Assembly (NCBI GenBank): GCA_016281435.1 | Contig: JAEEIQ010000088.1 | Location: 1 to 53,261, forward strand | Direction: 5' to 3' | DNA from: Bacteroidales bacterium | GTDB lineage: Bacteria; Bacteroidota; Bacteroidia; Bacteroidales; UBA932 | Length of the DNA: 53,261 nucleotides | In this document: in pieces, positions 1 to 7,955 of the stretch | Position numbering within the stretch: position 1 is the first letter of the stretch | How the letters are laid out: each line of letters begins with the position of its first letter | The notes under the pieces: model-generated | The model's input: only the letters and a program-made list of their open reading frames with translations | Databases searched by the model: none | Told to the model about the DNA's origin: nothing | Position numbers and translations under genes: made by a program

Positions 1-1
1 A

Positions 2-91
2 GACACTACGCCTCTCCAAGAACTGTTTGGTGTACCTAACAACAATATTGTCAAAGAGCAAAATAGTTTTGATGAACTTAGTTTGTTTTAA
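2..91 (+). CDS. C-terminal fragment of an unknown protein (cut by window edge)
   Basis: An open frame enters from the left edge and stops at a TAA at 89-91, giving 29 residues that end in FDELSLF. The start lies outside the window. I recognise no family. The stretch is AT-richer than the dap genes further right and belongs with the next two small genes in composition. It could be the tail of a real protein or a chance open frame; the position just upstream of two related lipoprotein genes is the only support. Confidence 0.35.
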   Translation, partial: DTTPLQELFGVPNNNIVKEQNSFDELSLF

Positions 92-126
92 ATGTTAAAC
101 CTTATAATAATCGTCCACAACTTTTA

Positions 127-411
127 GTGGACAGCAATGTAACATATGGAATATTTGGAGAATCTTACGAATATCTATGTCCCCTGACAATATACATTTA
201 TTGCCCAAAAGATTATGAACAATATATTTACGGAACCTACATTGATGGTTCTGCGTTTATGGACAACATAGAGAATGATTATACTCAAAAGTATATCCTG
301 ACATACGAAGATATAGAGTATATGCGTAATAGTCAAGCACTAACTTTCCCTCCAACGGAAAAGATGCAGAACGTTGAGATGGATCCGCCTTTTGATTCTG
401 TTATACCCTGA
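127..411 (+). pseudogene. 5'-truncated relative of the neighbouring small lipoprotein
   Basis: This 94-residue frame begins at a GTG and has no signal peptide. Its sequence lines up with the C-terminal half of the lipoprotein at 457-915: YLCPLTIY matches YLSFTVMD, the DYE and YxLTxED blocks match, and FPPTEKMQNVEM matches YPPSEEMAGVHM. The matching N-terminal half (signal peptide plus about 70 residues) is missing, and only 35 nt separate it from the preceding stop, so there is no room for it. I read it as a duplicated gene that lost its 5' end, for example by recombination. A short ATG frame at 92 stops at once and does not restore it. It might still be expressed as a small soluble protein. 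Confidence 0.55.
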
Positions 412-456
412 CAATTTCGGTTACAAAAGACCCAACGTACTATGTCCCGAGGAAAC

Positions 457-915
457 ATGAAAACGTTAATTCCTTTGTTGTTTATTCTCATACTTGCTTC
501 TTGCGAGTATGGTCCGGATCGCTATCTTACATTCCACAATAATAGTGAGAAAGCAATTTACGTCGTATGGACATTATCTTATCCTGCCGATTCTTTGAGT
601 GAACTCAGACGGATACGGCATGGTTTAGACGAGTGGAAAATTATCTACCCAAAATCAAAAATAGTTCTAACAACTGGAACTGAAAAATTAGTCTCCTGGC
701 TTGGTGAAGCAATTCGGTCAGATTATGGATATCTTTCATTCACAGTCATGGACATTGATACGGCTAAAGAAGGCGATTATGAACGCGTACAAAGGGAGTA
801 TGACGTCCTGGCAAGATATGACCTTACAGACGAAGACCTTGAATCGCTTAACTTCACGCTGGTGTATCCGCCATCTGAAGAGATGGCCGGCGTACATATG
901 TGGATTAGAGAATAA
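457..915 (+). CDS. Small lipoprotein of unknown function
   Basis: The product of about 152 residues begins with a lipoprotein signal peptide: MKT, a hydrophobic run, then the lipobox LASC with Cys16. It would be lipidated and sit in the inner or outer membrane facing the periplasm or surface. I chose the ATG at 457 over the in-frame ATG at 442 because CGAGGA lies about 5 nt upstream and because it puts the signal peptide at the N-terminus. No domain is recognised. The C-terminal half is related to the truncated frame just upstream. The gene ends 12 bp before the end of asd, which converges on it. Base composition is AT-richer than the dap genes, suggesting an accessory or transferred strip. 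Confidence 0.75.
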   Translation: MKTLIPLLFILILASCEYGPDRYLTFHNNSEKAIYVVWTLSYPADSLSELRRIRHGLDEWKIIYPKSKIVLTTGTEKLVSWLGEAIRSDYGYLSFTVMDIDTAKEGDYERVQREYDVLARYDLTDEDLESLNFTLVYPPSEEMAGVHMWIRE

Positions 916-927
916 CAGGGACGGTGC

Positions 928-1932
928 TTATGAAGCGAAGAATCCTTTCTCGAGCAGGGCTTCCGCGATCTGGACGGCGTTGGTGGCCGCGCCCTTGCGG
1001 AGATTGTCGCTGACGCACCAGAAGTTCATGCCGTTCGGCACGGAGAAGTCCCTGCGGATGCGGCCTACGAAGACGTCGTCCTTGCCCCAGGCATGCAGAG
1101 GCGTGGGATAGACGTTGTTCGCGGGATCGTCCTGAATGGTGACCCCGGGCATCGCCGCCATCAGCGCGACCGCCTCCTGCAGGTCGTAGGACTTTTCAAA
1201 CTCGAGGTTCACGGACTCGGAGTGGCCGCCCTGCACGGGCACGCGCACAGTCGTGGCGCTGACCTGTATCGTGTCGTCACGCAGGATCTTTCGGGTCTCG
1301 TTGACCATCTTCATCTCTTCCTTCGTGTAGCCGTTGGGCTCGAAGACGTCGATGTGCGGCAGGATGTTCTGGTCGATGGGATGGGGGAATTTCGCATCGT
1401 AGCTGCCCCAGGCGGCGCCGCCGCGCTCCGCGTTCATCTGATTGATCGCGCGGTACCCGGCTCCCGTCACGGACTGGTAGGTCGAAACGACGATACGCTT
1501 GATGGTGTAGGCCTTGTGCAGCGGAGCGAGGGGGAGGACCATCTGGATGGTCGAGCAGTTGGGGTTGGCGATGATATAGTCGTCCTTCGTGAGGACGTCG
1601 GCGTTGATTTCGGGCACGACGAGTTTCTTCGTCGGGTCCATCCTCCACTGGGAACTGTTGTCTATCACGCGTATGCCCGCAGCGGCGAACTGAGGGGCGA
1701 GGTCGGCGGAAGTGCCGCCCCCGGCGCTGAAGAGGGCCACGGCGGGCCTGGCCTTTATGGCATCCGCGGCGGAAACGACAGTCCATTCCCGCCCGTTGAA
1801 ACTGACTTTTCTTCCGACCGACTTTTCGGAAGCGACCGGAATGAGTTCATCAACAGGGAAATGCCTTTCTTCGAGGACTTGCAGCATCCTCGTGCCGACA
1901 AGGCCGGTGGCACCGACTACAGCAACTTTCAT
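928..1932 (-). CDS. asd: Aspartate-semialdehyde dehydrogenase
   Basis: This cytoplasmic enzyme reduces aspartyl phosphate to aspartate semialdehyde with NADPH, the branch point for lysine/diaminopimelate, threonine and methionine. The 334 residues match the family length. The nucleotide-binding motif GATGLVG is at residues 7-13, the catalytic cysteine is Cys126 in NPNCSTIQ, and the active-site histidine is probably His237 in QGGHSES. It is the last gene of the leftward block that carries dapB, dapA and dapF, but it is separated from dapF by the gene for a 1181-residue lipoprotein and has a 96-bp gap before it, where it may have its own promoter. Confidence 0.96.
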   Translation of the reverse strand: MKVAVVGATGLVGTRMLQVLEERHFPVDELIPVASEKSVGRKVSFNGREWTVVSAADAIKARPAVALFSAGGGTSADLAPQFAAAGIRVIDNSSQWRMDPTKKLVVPEINADVLTKDDYIIANPNCSTIQMVLPLAPLHKAYTIKRIVVSTYQSVTGAGYRAINQMNAERGGAAWGSYDAKFPHPIDQNILPHIDVFEPNGYTKEEMKMVNETRKILRDDTIQVSATTVRVPVQGGHSESVNLEFEKSYDLQEAVALMAAMPGVTIQDDPANNVYPTPLHAWGKDDVFVGRIRRDFSVPNGMNFWCVSDNLRKGAATNAVQIAEALLEKGFFAS

Positions 1933-1958
1933 AAACGAATCTTTTAACTAACCGGGGT

Positions 1959-1992
1959 TAAAGATAGCGTTTTTTTCTGACTTTCACCTCAA
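1959..1992 (-). promoter_or_regulatory. Possible asd promoter
   Basis: In the 96-bp gap before asd, the minus strand has TATCTTTA at 1966-1959, one base off the Bacteroidetes -7 consensus TAnnTTTG, 26 nt ahead of the ATG. A TTG at 1992-1990 is the nearest -33-like element, but the 23-nt spacer is longer than usual. A short palindrome TAACC-GG-GGTTA lies between the box and the gene. This is weak evidence from pattern alone. Confidence 0.3.
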
Positions 1993-2028
1993 GTCTGACC
2001 GGAGCCCGGATTTTTTTGGCATCCTGCC

Positions 2029-5000
2029 TTATCTAAGGGACGGGTAGTCCGTGGACATATCCCATACGGATGAAGGCCAGCCGAGAGCGGCGGCGACCTG
2101 CGGGAGGGTCTGCCCGGCGGAAGCGGCCTTGCCGTTGTACGGGCAGTGGTACGTGGCTGCAGAGGGCTTCACGAGAGGTGCTTCGGGAGATACGTTCTCA
2201 TTGTCCTGCAGATTGTTGTAGGCTGCGTTCTCATACACGTTGAAGACCATGTCCGGTCTGCGGATGCAGTCCGACAGGGGGTTGCGGTATACGGTGAACC
2301 CGACCACGGCTCCGCTGCTGTAATGGCCCGTCGGCCGCTCGCCCGAACCGGTGGTGCTGATGGATCCGTTCCAGGCAATGCATTTGGCAACGCTGATGTT
2401 CAGCAGGGCGTCGAAAGTACCCACAGTATTGGGATTCTGCAGATTGGAGGCCCTTCCGACGATGCCGCCGTGATTATACACTCCCTGCATGCTCATGGCG
2501 CTATAGCATCGCAGGACGCTCGAATTGGACGTGAGGTCGCCGACGATGCCGCCCATGTAGCTGCCTTTGCCCTTGATCTCACCTCGGGTATAGCAGTCGG
2601 TGATGCTGACGCTGCATGCCGTGACGCAGCTCCCGACAAGTCCGCCTATCTGGCTGCCTCCCTTGACCGTCAGGGTCAGGTCGGCGCAGCAGCGTGAGAG
2701 GCTGACGCCGTCAAGGGCGACTTTCCCGACAAGGCCGCCGATGTACATGGAGCCGGAACCTGCGGAAGTGCTGACCTCTCCTTGGAAGGAGCATCCGGTC
2801 ATCGTCGTTTTGTAAGCGTTGGCAATCAGGCCGCCGACGGGCGCAGCGGCGGTTCCGGTCATGGAGACGGTGCAGTTCTCCGCATGGATGCCGCTCAAGG
2901 TGGCGGTGCATACTCCGCTGGCATCGCCTCCATATACCGCAAGGAGGGCGCACTGGCTGCCGTTGCTGACGCTGCAGTTCCTGAGGGTGAGGTTGCGGAC
3001 GCTTCCGTAAATCATTCCGAACATGGACGCCGATTCCTTGTCGGAGCAGCGGAAGGCGGTGATGACGTGGCCGTTCCCGTCGAAATCGATGCCGTAGGCC
3101 TTGTCCTGCGACACCACGGGAGTCCAGTCATCGACCTGGGCCATATCGATGTCCGAGGTCATCTTGAAGTGCCTGATGCCGCCGAGGGCCAGCACTGAAG
3201 GGATTCCCGTCATGTCGTCCGCCGTCCCTACCAGGTATGGATCGGATTCCGTACCGGAGCCCGTGAACGGATAGGGCTCGATATCTCCGCCTGTGGTAGC
3301 GCCCTCCCCGTGCATGTCCGTCACCTCGAAGGGATTCTCGATGGCGTACAGGGCCGCTTTACGGCATACCGGCGCATTCGCGTCGGTGACGGGAGACGTG
3401 TAATGGCCGGATGAGTAGTTGGAAGTCCCTATGCGGAAGGAATTGTCGTCGAGGCCTTTCCCGGAAACGGGCTGGATGAGTTTGCCGTAGACGGTACAGG
3501 CCGCAGTGTAGCGGGATGTTCCCAGATCCATGTGGTATCCGTCCCGGGTAAGGTCCATGGGCGTCTGGAGCCCGGATGTGCGCAGGTTCTGCAGCGCGCA
3601 TCCCGTGGAGATGATGCTTTCGACCTCCGTCTCTTCCAGCACCTTGCGTCCCTGTGCTGCAATCACGGCCCACATCCCGGCCTGGTCGGTCCACGTAATG
3701 TACGGGCGCGAGGCGCTTGGGATCTTGTCCATGTCGTGATAGGCCTGGGACAGGATATAGTGGAAGTGCGCGGAAGGCTGGAGCGCCTTGAGCTTGCGTA
3801 TCAGCTGGTTGATTTCTGTCTTTTCTTCCTCCGTCCAGGACCATGCGAGGTCCTTTCCCGTATGCTCCTGGATGGTGATGACATCCCATCTTCCGGCCTT
3901 GGCGACCTGGGCTATGCTGACCATGCTGCCGTGCTCGGTCCATGAAGCCGCCCCGCTCTCCGCCTTATAGAGGGTGTAGTCCGCCTTGGTCCAGTCGTTA
4001 TAGACAGGTATGGTCCTGCCGCCGTAGAAAAGATGGGCCATGGTGATGTCCTTGAACCCGGAAGCCGCAACGATGCCGGGAAGGTGCTCCACCGCATCCT
4101 TCGTGAAACTGTTGCCGATGAAAAGTATCCTCGTGCCCGCGGAAGAGAGTTCCACGGCCGGGGCGGAAGGATTGGAAGGGGCCGAGCCGCCCGCCTTGAG
4201 GGCCACGTCGACGTAACGGGGGCAGTGGTCCGTAAGGCTTAGGGTAAAGCCTGCAGTCACGATCCTGTGGGTAAGGACGGACGCCATGGTCCCGCAGTTG
4301 AATTCGAAGATATGGTCGATGGCGGTGGCGCAGTCGTCGTTCTGCTGCGGGGACCAGGCCCAGCCGTCGCTCTCCGAGCAGGTATGGTGGCCTTTGAAAC
4401 TGTCCCTGAACTGGGTCGCAGACTGGCCGCAGTCCTTGTAGCCGCGCCCGGTGAACACCTTCATCGCATCGGACGACAGGTTGCAGTTCATGTCGCCCAT
4501 CACGAAGACCGGGCAGTCATGGTCTATCAGCAGGTCTTCGACTTCATTGGCTATCATGAGGGCCTGGGATGTCCTCGCCGCGTTGCTGCCCGGTTTCGAA
4601 GACTCTCCCATCCACCAGAGATGCGTACTCACGACGATGAAAGCGACACCGGTCGCCTTGTGGCGGAAAACCGCGGAGCAGTAGGATTTGCTGTTGGAGT
4701 TGTTGAACTCCCCGGGGAAGGATTTGTAATGGACCAGAAGCGGCTCGACGGTTTCCTTGTTGTAATACAGCGGAGTGCACATGCGGGTCGGGACACCGCC
4801 GGGCAGCGCCTGGGCATACTTTGCCGCGATCATCGGCTCTACCAGGGCCTGCATCGGGGCATCGTATTCCTGCCATCCGAACACATCCGGGAGCAGGGCT
4901 TCGACCATCCCGGCATACTGGCGGCTGCGGAAGGAATTGCGCGGATCGTCTCCCAGACTCTGCCAGGCGGCAGGAATCTCGTCCTTGTTGTATGCCCAGA

Positions 5001-5574
5001 TGTTGTTGTCAAGTATCCTCAGATTGGCTCCCGGGGCAAGGGCCAGCAGCCGCTCTCCACGGCAGTTGGCTTCGATCTTCAGATCGTCCGGAACCCCTTT
5101 CCCCGCATTCACGTATCCGGCGAGGAAAACGTCTGTCGCCTTCTTGAGCGCCCATGCACAGCCGGCGGCAAGGACAAGGCTCTTTCCGGAGACCTGTATC
5201 GTGTAATCAAAGGTGTCCCGTTCCCCGGAGAGATATTCCTTTGCCGCCGGGGTCCCTCCTATGCAGATATCGCACTCACCCTGCCGGTATGAAGCGTCGG
5301 CGGCAACCAGAGGAAGGACCACCTCATACTTTCCTTCTATGGCATCCGCCAGGTTCTGGGCATAGACATAAGCCCTGTTTTCTTCCTCTTCAGGGTTATA
5401 CACTATACGGTACTGCGATCCGGACGACCAGATTGGAAGGGTTTTCACGGTCTCCGAAGGCTGGGTCTGGGACCCGTTACCTCCATGGTCGGACGGTTTT
5501 TCGGGCGCCGGTTCCGGGGCACACGAAAATACCGTCAGGACAGACAACAACAGAATGATGGCTTTTGTTTTCAT
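2029..5574 (-). CDS. Multidomain lipoprotein: EEP phosphodiesterase fold, DUF4886 and GLUG-type repeats
   Basis: The 1181-residue product starts with a lipoprotein signal (Cys18 in VFSC). Residues about 50-170 resemble the N-terminal domain found before some glycan-acting enzymes. Residues about 185-460 are an endonuclease/exonuclease/phosphatase fold with Glu236 in WQE, His318 in STHLW, the GDMN motif at 360-363, DH at 420-421 and DH at 449-450, so the metal-binding site looks intact. Residues about 480-740 match DUF4886, an SGNH-like fold, with the nucleophile Ser489 in FIGNSFT. The rest, from about 775, has repeated GGLVG/GGIVG motifs of the GLUG type, probably a beta-helix. It is likely exposed on the cell surface and may cleave phosphodiester and ester bonds. 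It starts 4 nt after dapF ends, so it is probably co-transcribed with lysine genes to which it has no evident link. Confidence 0.8.
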   Translation of the reverse strand: MKTKAIILLLSVLTVFSCAPEPAPEKPSDHGGNGSQTQPSETVKTLPIWSSGSQYRIVYNPEEEENRAYVYAQNLADAIEGKYEVVLPLVAADASYRQGECDICIGGTPAAKEYLSGERDTFDYTIQVSGKSLVLAAGCAWALKKATDVFLAGYVNAGKGVPDDLKIEANCRGERLLALAPGANLRILDNNIWAYNKDEIPAAWQSLGDDPRNSFRSRQYAGMVEALLPDVFGWQEYDAPMQALVEPMIAAKYAQALPGGVPTRMCTPLYYNKETVEPLLVHYKSFPGEFNNSNSKSYCSAVFRHKATGVAFIVVSTHLWWMGESSKPGSNAARTSQALMIANEVEDLLIDHDCPVFVMGDMNCNLSSDAMKVFTGRGYKDCGQSATQFRDSFKGHHTCSESDGWAWSPQQNDDCATAIDHIFEFNCGTMASVLTHRIVTAGFTLSLTDHCPRYVDVALKAGGSAPSNPSAPAVELSSAGTRILFIGNSFTKDAVEHLPGIVAASGFKDITMAHLFYGGRTIPVYNDWTKADYTLYKAESGAASWTEHGSMVSIAQVAKAGRWDVITIQEHTGKDLAWSWTEEEKTEINQLIRKLKALQPSAHFHYILSQAYHDMDKIPSASRPYITWTDQAGMWAVIAAQGRKVLEETEVESIISTGCALQNLRTSGLQTPMDLTRDGYHMDLGTSRYTAACTVYGKLIQPVSGKGLDDNSFRIGTSNYSSGHYTSPVTDANAPVCRKAALYAIENPFEVTDMHGEGATTGGDIEPYPFTGSGTESDPYLVGTADDMTGIPSVLALGGIRHFKMTSDIDMAQVDDWTPVVSQDKAYGIDFDGNGHVITAFRCSDKESASMFGMIYGSVRNLTLRNCSVSNGSQCALLAVYGGDASGVCTATLSGIHAENCTVSMTGTAAAPVGGLIANAYKTTMTGCSFQGEVSTSAGSGSMYIGGLVGKVALDGVSLSRCCADLTLTVKGGSQIGGLVGSCVTACSVSITDCYTRGEIKGKGSYMGGIVGDLTSNSSVLRCYSAMSMQGVYNHGGIVGRASNLQNPNTVGTFDALLNISVAKCIAWNGSISTTGSGERPTGHYSSGAVVGFTVYRNPLSDCIRRPDMVFNVYENAAYNNLQDNENVSPEAPLVKPSAATYHCPYNGKAASAGQTLPQVAAALGWPSSVWDMSTDYPSLR

Positions 5575-5578
5575 AGCT

Positions 5579-6427
5579 TCAGTTTAATTCCCGGATCATC
5601 TGCGCCGGGCCTGTAAGGAAAATATCCACGATATGGAAAGAAGGAACTTCGCAAGGGGCCTGGACCATGGGAGCAGGCGAAGCCGGAGTGAATTCCACGC
5701 TGAGGTCTCCTCCGCTGGCGCGCACCCGGTAGACGAGCCGCCTCGCACCGGGGAATCCGGGCGCAAGCTCCGTCGAGGACGGCATTATGCCGAAGCAGAA
5801 CGCGGCTATCGCCGATGCCGTGACCCCGGTCCCGCAGGCGAGGGTCTCCCTTTCCACTCCCTTTTCGAACGTGCGCACGCGAAGGCTGCCGTCATCCTGC
5901 ACGGAGAGGAAGTTCACGTTCGTCCCTTCCGGGGCGAAATCCTCCCGCCAGCGTATCCTGCGGCCTTCGCCATCCACGTCCACGGCCTCCGCGTCAGGGA
6001 CTTCGAGCACGAAATGGCGGGTGCCGGTGTTGAGGAAAAGCCCGTCGGGGAGCACCCTGAGCCCACTGACATCACGCATCGCAAGGCGGACCGTCTTCAG
6101 AGCCCCTTCTCGGGAAAGTATTTCGGCTGTGTGGAGGCCGTCAGGGGCTTCGAAACGATAGATCCGCCCGTCCGCCGGCCTTATGCCGAGGTCGTCGGCG
6201 AAGGCGACGACGCAGCGCCCTCCGTTGCCGCACATCATCCCGGAGCTGCCGTCGGGATTGTAGAATTCCATGGCAAAATCCGCGGCAGCCGATTCCCTGA
6301 GGATGATAAGGCCGTCGAGGCCTTCGCAAAGGGAGCTCACGGCATCCCTTGCAGGGGCGAGGTCCTCACCACGGCCGTCGATGACGGCAAAGTCATTGCC
6401 TGCTCCGGAGTATCTCAGGATTTTCAT
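5579..6427 (-). CDS. dapF: Diaminopimelate epimerase
   Basis: The enzyme converts LL- to meso-diaminopimelate without a cofactor, for lysine and peptidoglycan synthesis in the cytoplasm. The 282 residues fit the family. The two catalytic cysteines are visible: Cys66 in MMCGNGGR and Cys198 in LACGTG. The N-terminal RYSGAGNDF motif is also typical. The ATG overlaps the dapA stop by 4 bp (ATGA), so translation is probably coupled. The next gene downstream starts 4 nt after the stop. Confidence 0.96.
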   Translation of the reverse strand: MKILRYSGAGNDFAVIDGRGEDLAPARDAVSSLCEGLDGLIILRESAAADFAMEFYNPDGSSGMMCGNGGRCVVAFADDLGIRPADGRIYRFEAPDGLHTAEILSREGALKTVRLAMRDVSGLRVLPDGLFLNTGTRHFVLEVPDAEAVDVDGEGRRIRWREDFAPEGTNVNFLSVQDDGSLRVRTFEKGVERETLACGTGVTASAIAAFCFGIMPSSTELAPGFPGARRLVYRVRASGGDLSVEFTPASPAPMVQAPCEVPSFHIVDIFLTGPAQMIRELN

Positions 6428-7293
6428 AGGGCGGCCACGAGGGATGATATCAGTTTCTTCGTCTCCAAGGTCGCCTCGGTAAGGGGCAGGCGGACTTCGG
6501 CGGTCATGAGTCCGAGGGCCTCCATCCCGGCTTTCACGGGGATGGGGTTGCTCTCCACGAAGCAGGCCTTGAACAGCGGGGCGAGCGCAGAGTCAATCTC
6601 CTCAGCTTCCTTCCACTTGCCTTCGCGGGCGGCGGAGACAAGCGAACTGACCTGCGCCGGAGCGATATTGGAGGCGACCGAAATCACTCCTCCGGCACCG
6701 AGCTTCATCGCTGGCAGGGTCAGGGAATCGTCCCCGCTGAGGACGGTGAACCCTTGCGGGGCACCCTCGAGGATGGCCTTTATCTGGTCCAGCTTGCCCG
6801 AGGCTTCCTTCGTAGCGACTATGTTCGGGACCTCGCGGGCGAGCCGCAGGCAGGTCTCCGCCGTCATGTTGGCCCCGGTGCGGCCGGGCACGTTGTATAT
6901 GACCACGGGCTTGGAAGTTTGCTCCGCGATGGCCTTGAAATAGCGGTACATGCCTTCCTGCGTGGGCTTGTTGTAGAACGGGACCACGACGAGCCAGCCG
7001 TCAGCTTCGGGGCCGTCCAGAAGGGCCATGTTCGCAAGGGTCCCGGCGACGGAATTGGATCCGCAGCCGACGAGGACGGGCCTGCCCCCGGAAAGTCCGG
7101 CGGTCAGCTTCAAAAGGGCCACCTTCTCTTCGGAGCTAAGAGCAGGAGTCTCCCCGGTGGTAGCGAGGGCGACCAGGAAATCCACGCCCGCCTCCACCTG
7201 ACGATCGATAAGGGAGGCGTATGCCTCATAGTCCACTTCCCCTTCGCGGAAGGGGGTCACCAAAGCGGTGCCGCATCCTTTGAATTCTTTCAT
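6424..7293 (-). CDS. dapA: 4-hydroxy-tetrahydrodipicolinate synthase
   Basis: The enzyme condenses pyruvate with aspartate semialdehyde, the first committed step to diaminopimelate. The 289 residues form a typical TIM barrel of this family. Lys162 in VATKEASG is the Schiff-base lysine, Tyr133 in VIYNVPGR is the proton relay, Thr45/Thr46 are in ATTGE, and Arg138 would bind the substrate carboxylate. It overlaps dapB upstream and dapF downstream by 4 bp each, so the three genes form a tightly coupled unit. Confidence 0.96.
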   Translation of the reverse strand: MKEFKGCGTALVTPFREGEVDYEAYASLIDRQVEAGVDFLVALATTGETPALSSEEKVALLKLTAGLSGGRPVLVGCGSNSVAGTLANMALLDGPEADGWLVVVPFYNKPTQEGMYRYFKAIAEQTSKPVVIYNVPGRTGANMTAETCLRLAREVPNIVATKEASGKLDQIKAILEGAPQGFTVLSGDDSLTLPAMKLGAGGVISVASNIAPAQVSSLVSAAREGKWKEAEEIDSALAPLFKACFVESNPIPVKAGMEALGLMTAEVRLPLTEATLETKKLISSLVAAL

Positions 7294-7955
7294 TTCAGTA
7301 TAATATCCTTGAATTCATGTACTCCTTCGAGTCCTTCGGTCATCTGCGCAGCCAGGACGGCGCCTTCTGCCAGGCCGAGGCGGGAGAAGGCCTCGTGCGT
7401 GACCGTGATCTCATCCACCTTCGAACGGAACTTCACGACATGGGTCCCGGGGACTTCCCCTATGCGGAAGGACTCTATCCCGGGGAGTTTCCCCATGTTT
7501 TCTTCGACGAGGGCGGCCATCTTCTTCGCGGTCCCGCTGGGCGCATCCAGCTTGTGGATGTGGTGCGTTTCTTCGATGCGGGGCTCGTACCCCTTGTCCC
7601 TCAGGATGGAGCTGATCCTTTCAAGGGCGGCGAAGACGGCGACTACTCCGATGGAATAGTTGGAAGACCATATCATCGGCGTGCCTTCCCTGCGGAAAGT
7701 GTCCACGACCTGGGCGCGGATGTCGTCCCAGCCGGTAGTCCCGACGACCACGGCCTTGAAGTTCGCCGCGAGGTAAGGATAGTTGCTGCGGAATGCGTCC
7801 GGAGTCGTAAAATCTATGCAGACGCACTCGCGGGCAAGCGCCGGATCCACGGCGCAGACGTCCTCGCTCGCCAGGGCAAGTTCAATCCCCTTTTCTTTCA
7901 GGACCGATTCTATCATATGGCCCATCTTGCCATATCCGCTGATGACTATTTTCAT
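7290..7955 (-). CDS. dapB: 4-hydroxy-tetrahydrodipicolinate reductase
   Basis: The enzyme reduces hydroxy-tetrahydrodipicolinate with NAD(P)H, the step after DapA. The N-terminal GYGKMG motif (residues 7-12) binds the nucleotide; the active-site block is EETHHIHKLDAPSGTA with His131/His132 and Lys135. I chose the ATG at 7955 because the protein then begins MKIVISGYGKMG and the ATG overlaps the flippase stop as ATGA; an in-frame ATG at 7985 would add ten residues inside the flippase gene. At 221 residues it is shorter than the 273-residue E. coli enzyme, with the difference mainly in the N-terminal domain. Confidence 0.95.
   Translation of the reverse strand: MKIVISGYGKMGHMIESVLKEKGIELALASEDVCAVDPALARECVCIDFTTPDAFRSNYPYLAANFKAVVVGTTGWDDIRAQVVDTFRREGTPMIWSSNYSIGVVAVFAALERISSILRDKGYEPRIEETHHIHKLDAPSGTAKKMAALVEENMGKLPGIESFRIGEVPGTHVVKFRSKVDEITVTHEAFSRLGLAEGAVLAAQMTEGLEGVHEFKDIILK

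Noticed and set aside
1967..2028. Terminator after the 1181-residue lipoprotein gene
   Set aside because: The minus strand shows poly-A rather than poly-T after the only short stems, and the CCGG-AGC-CCGG stem with T run points the other way, where no gene ends.
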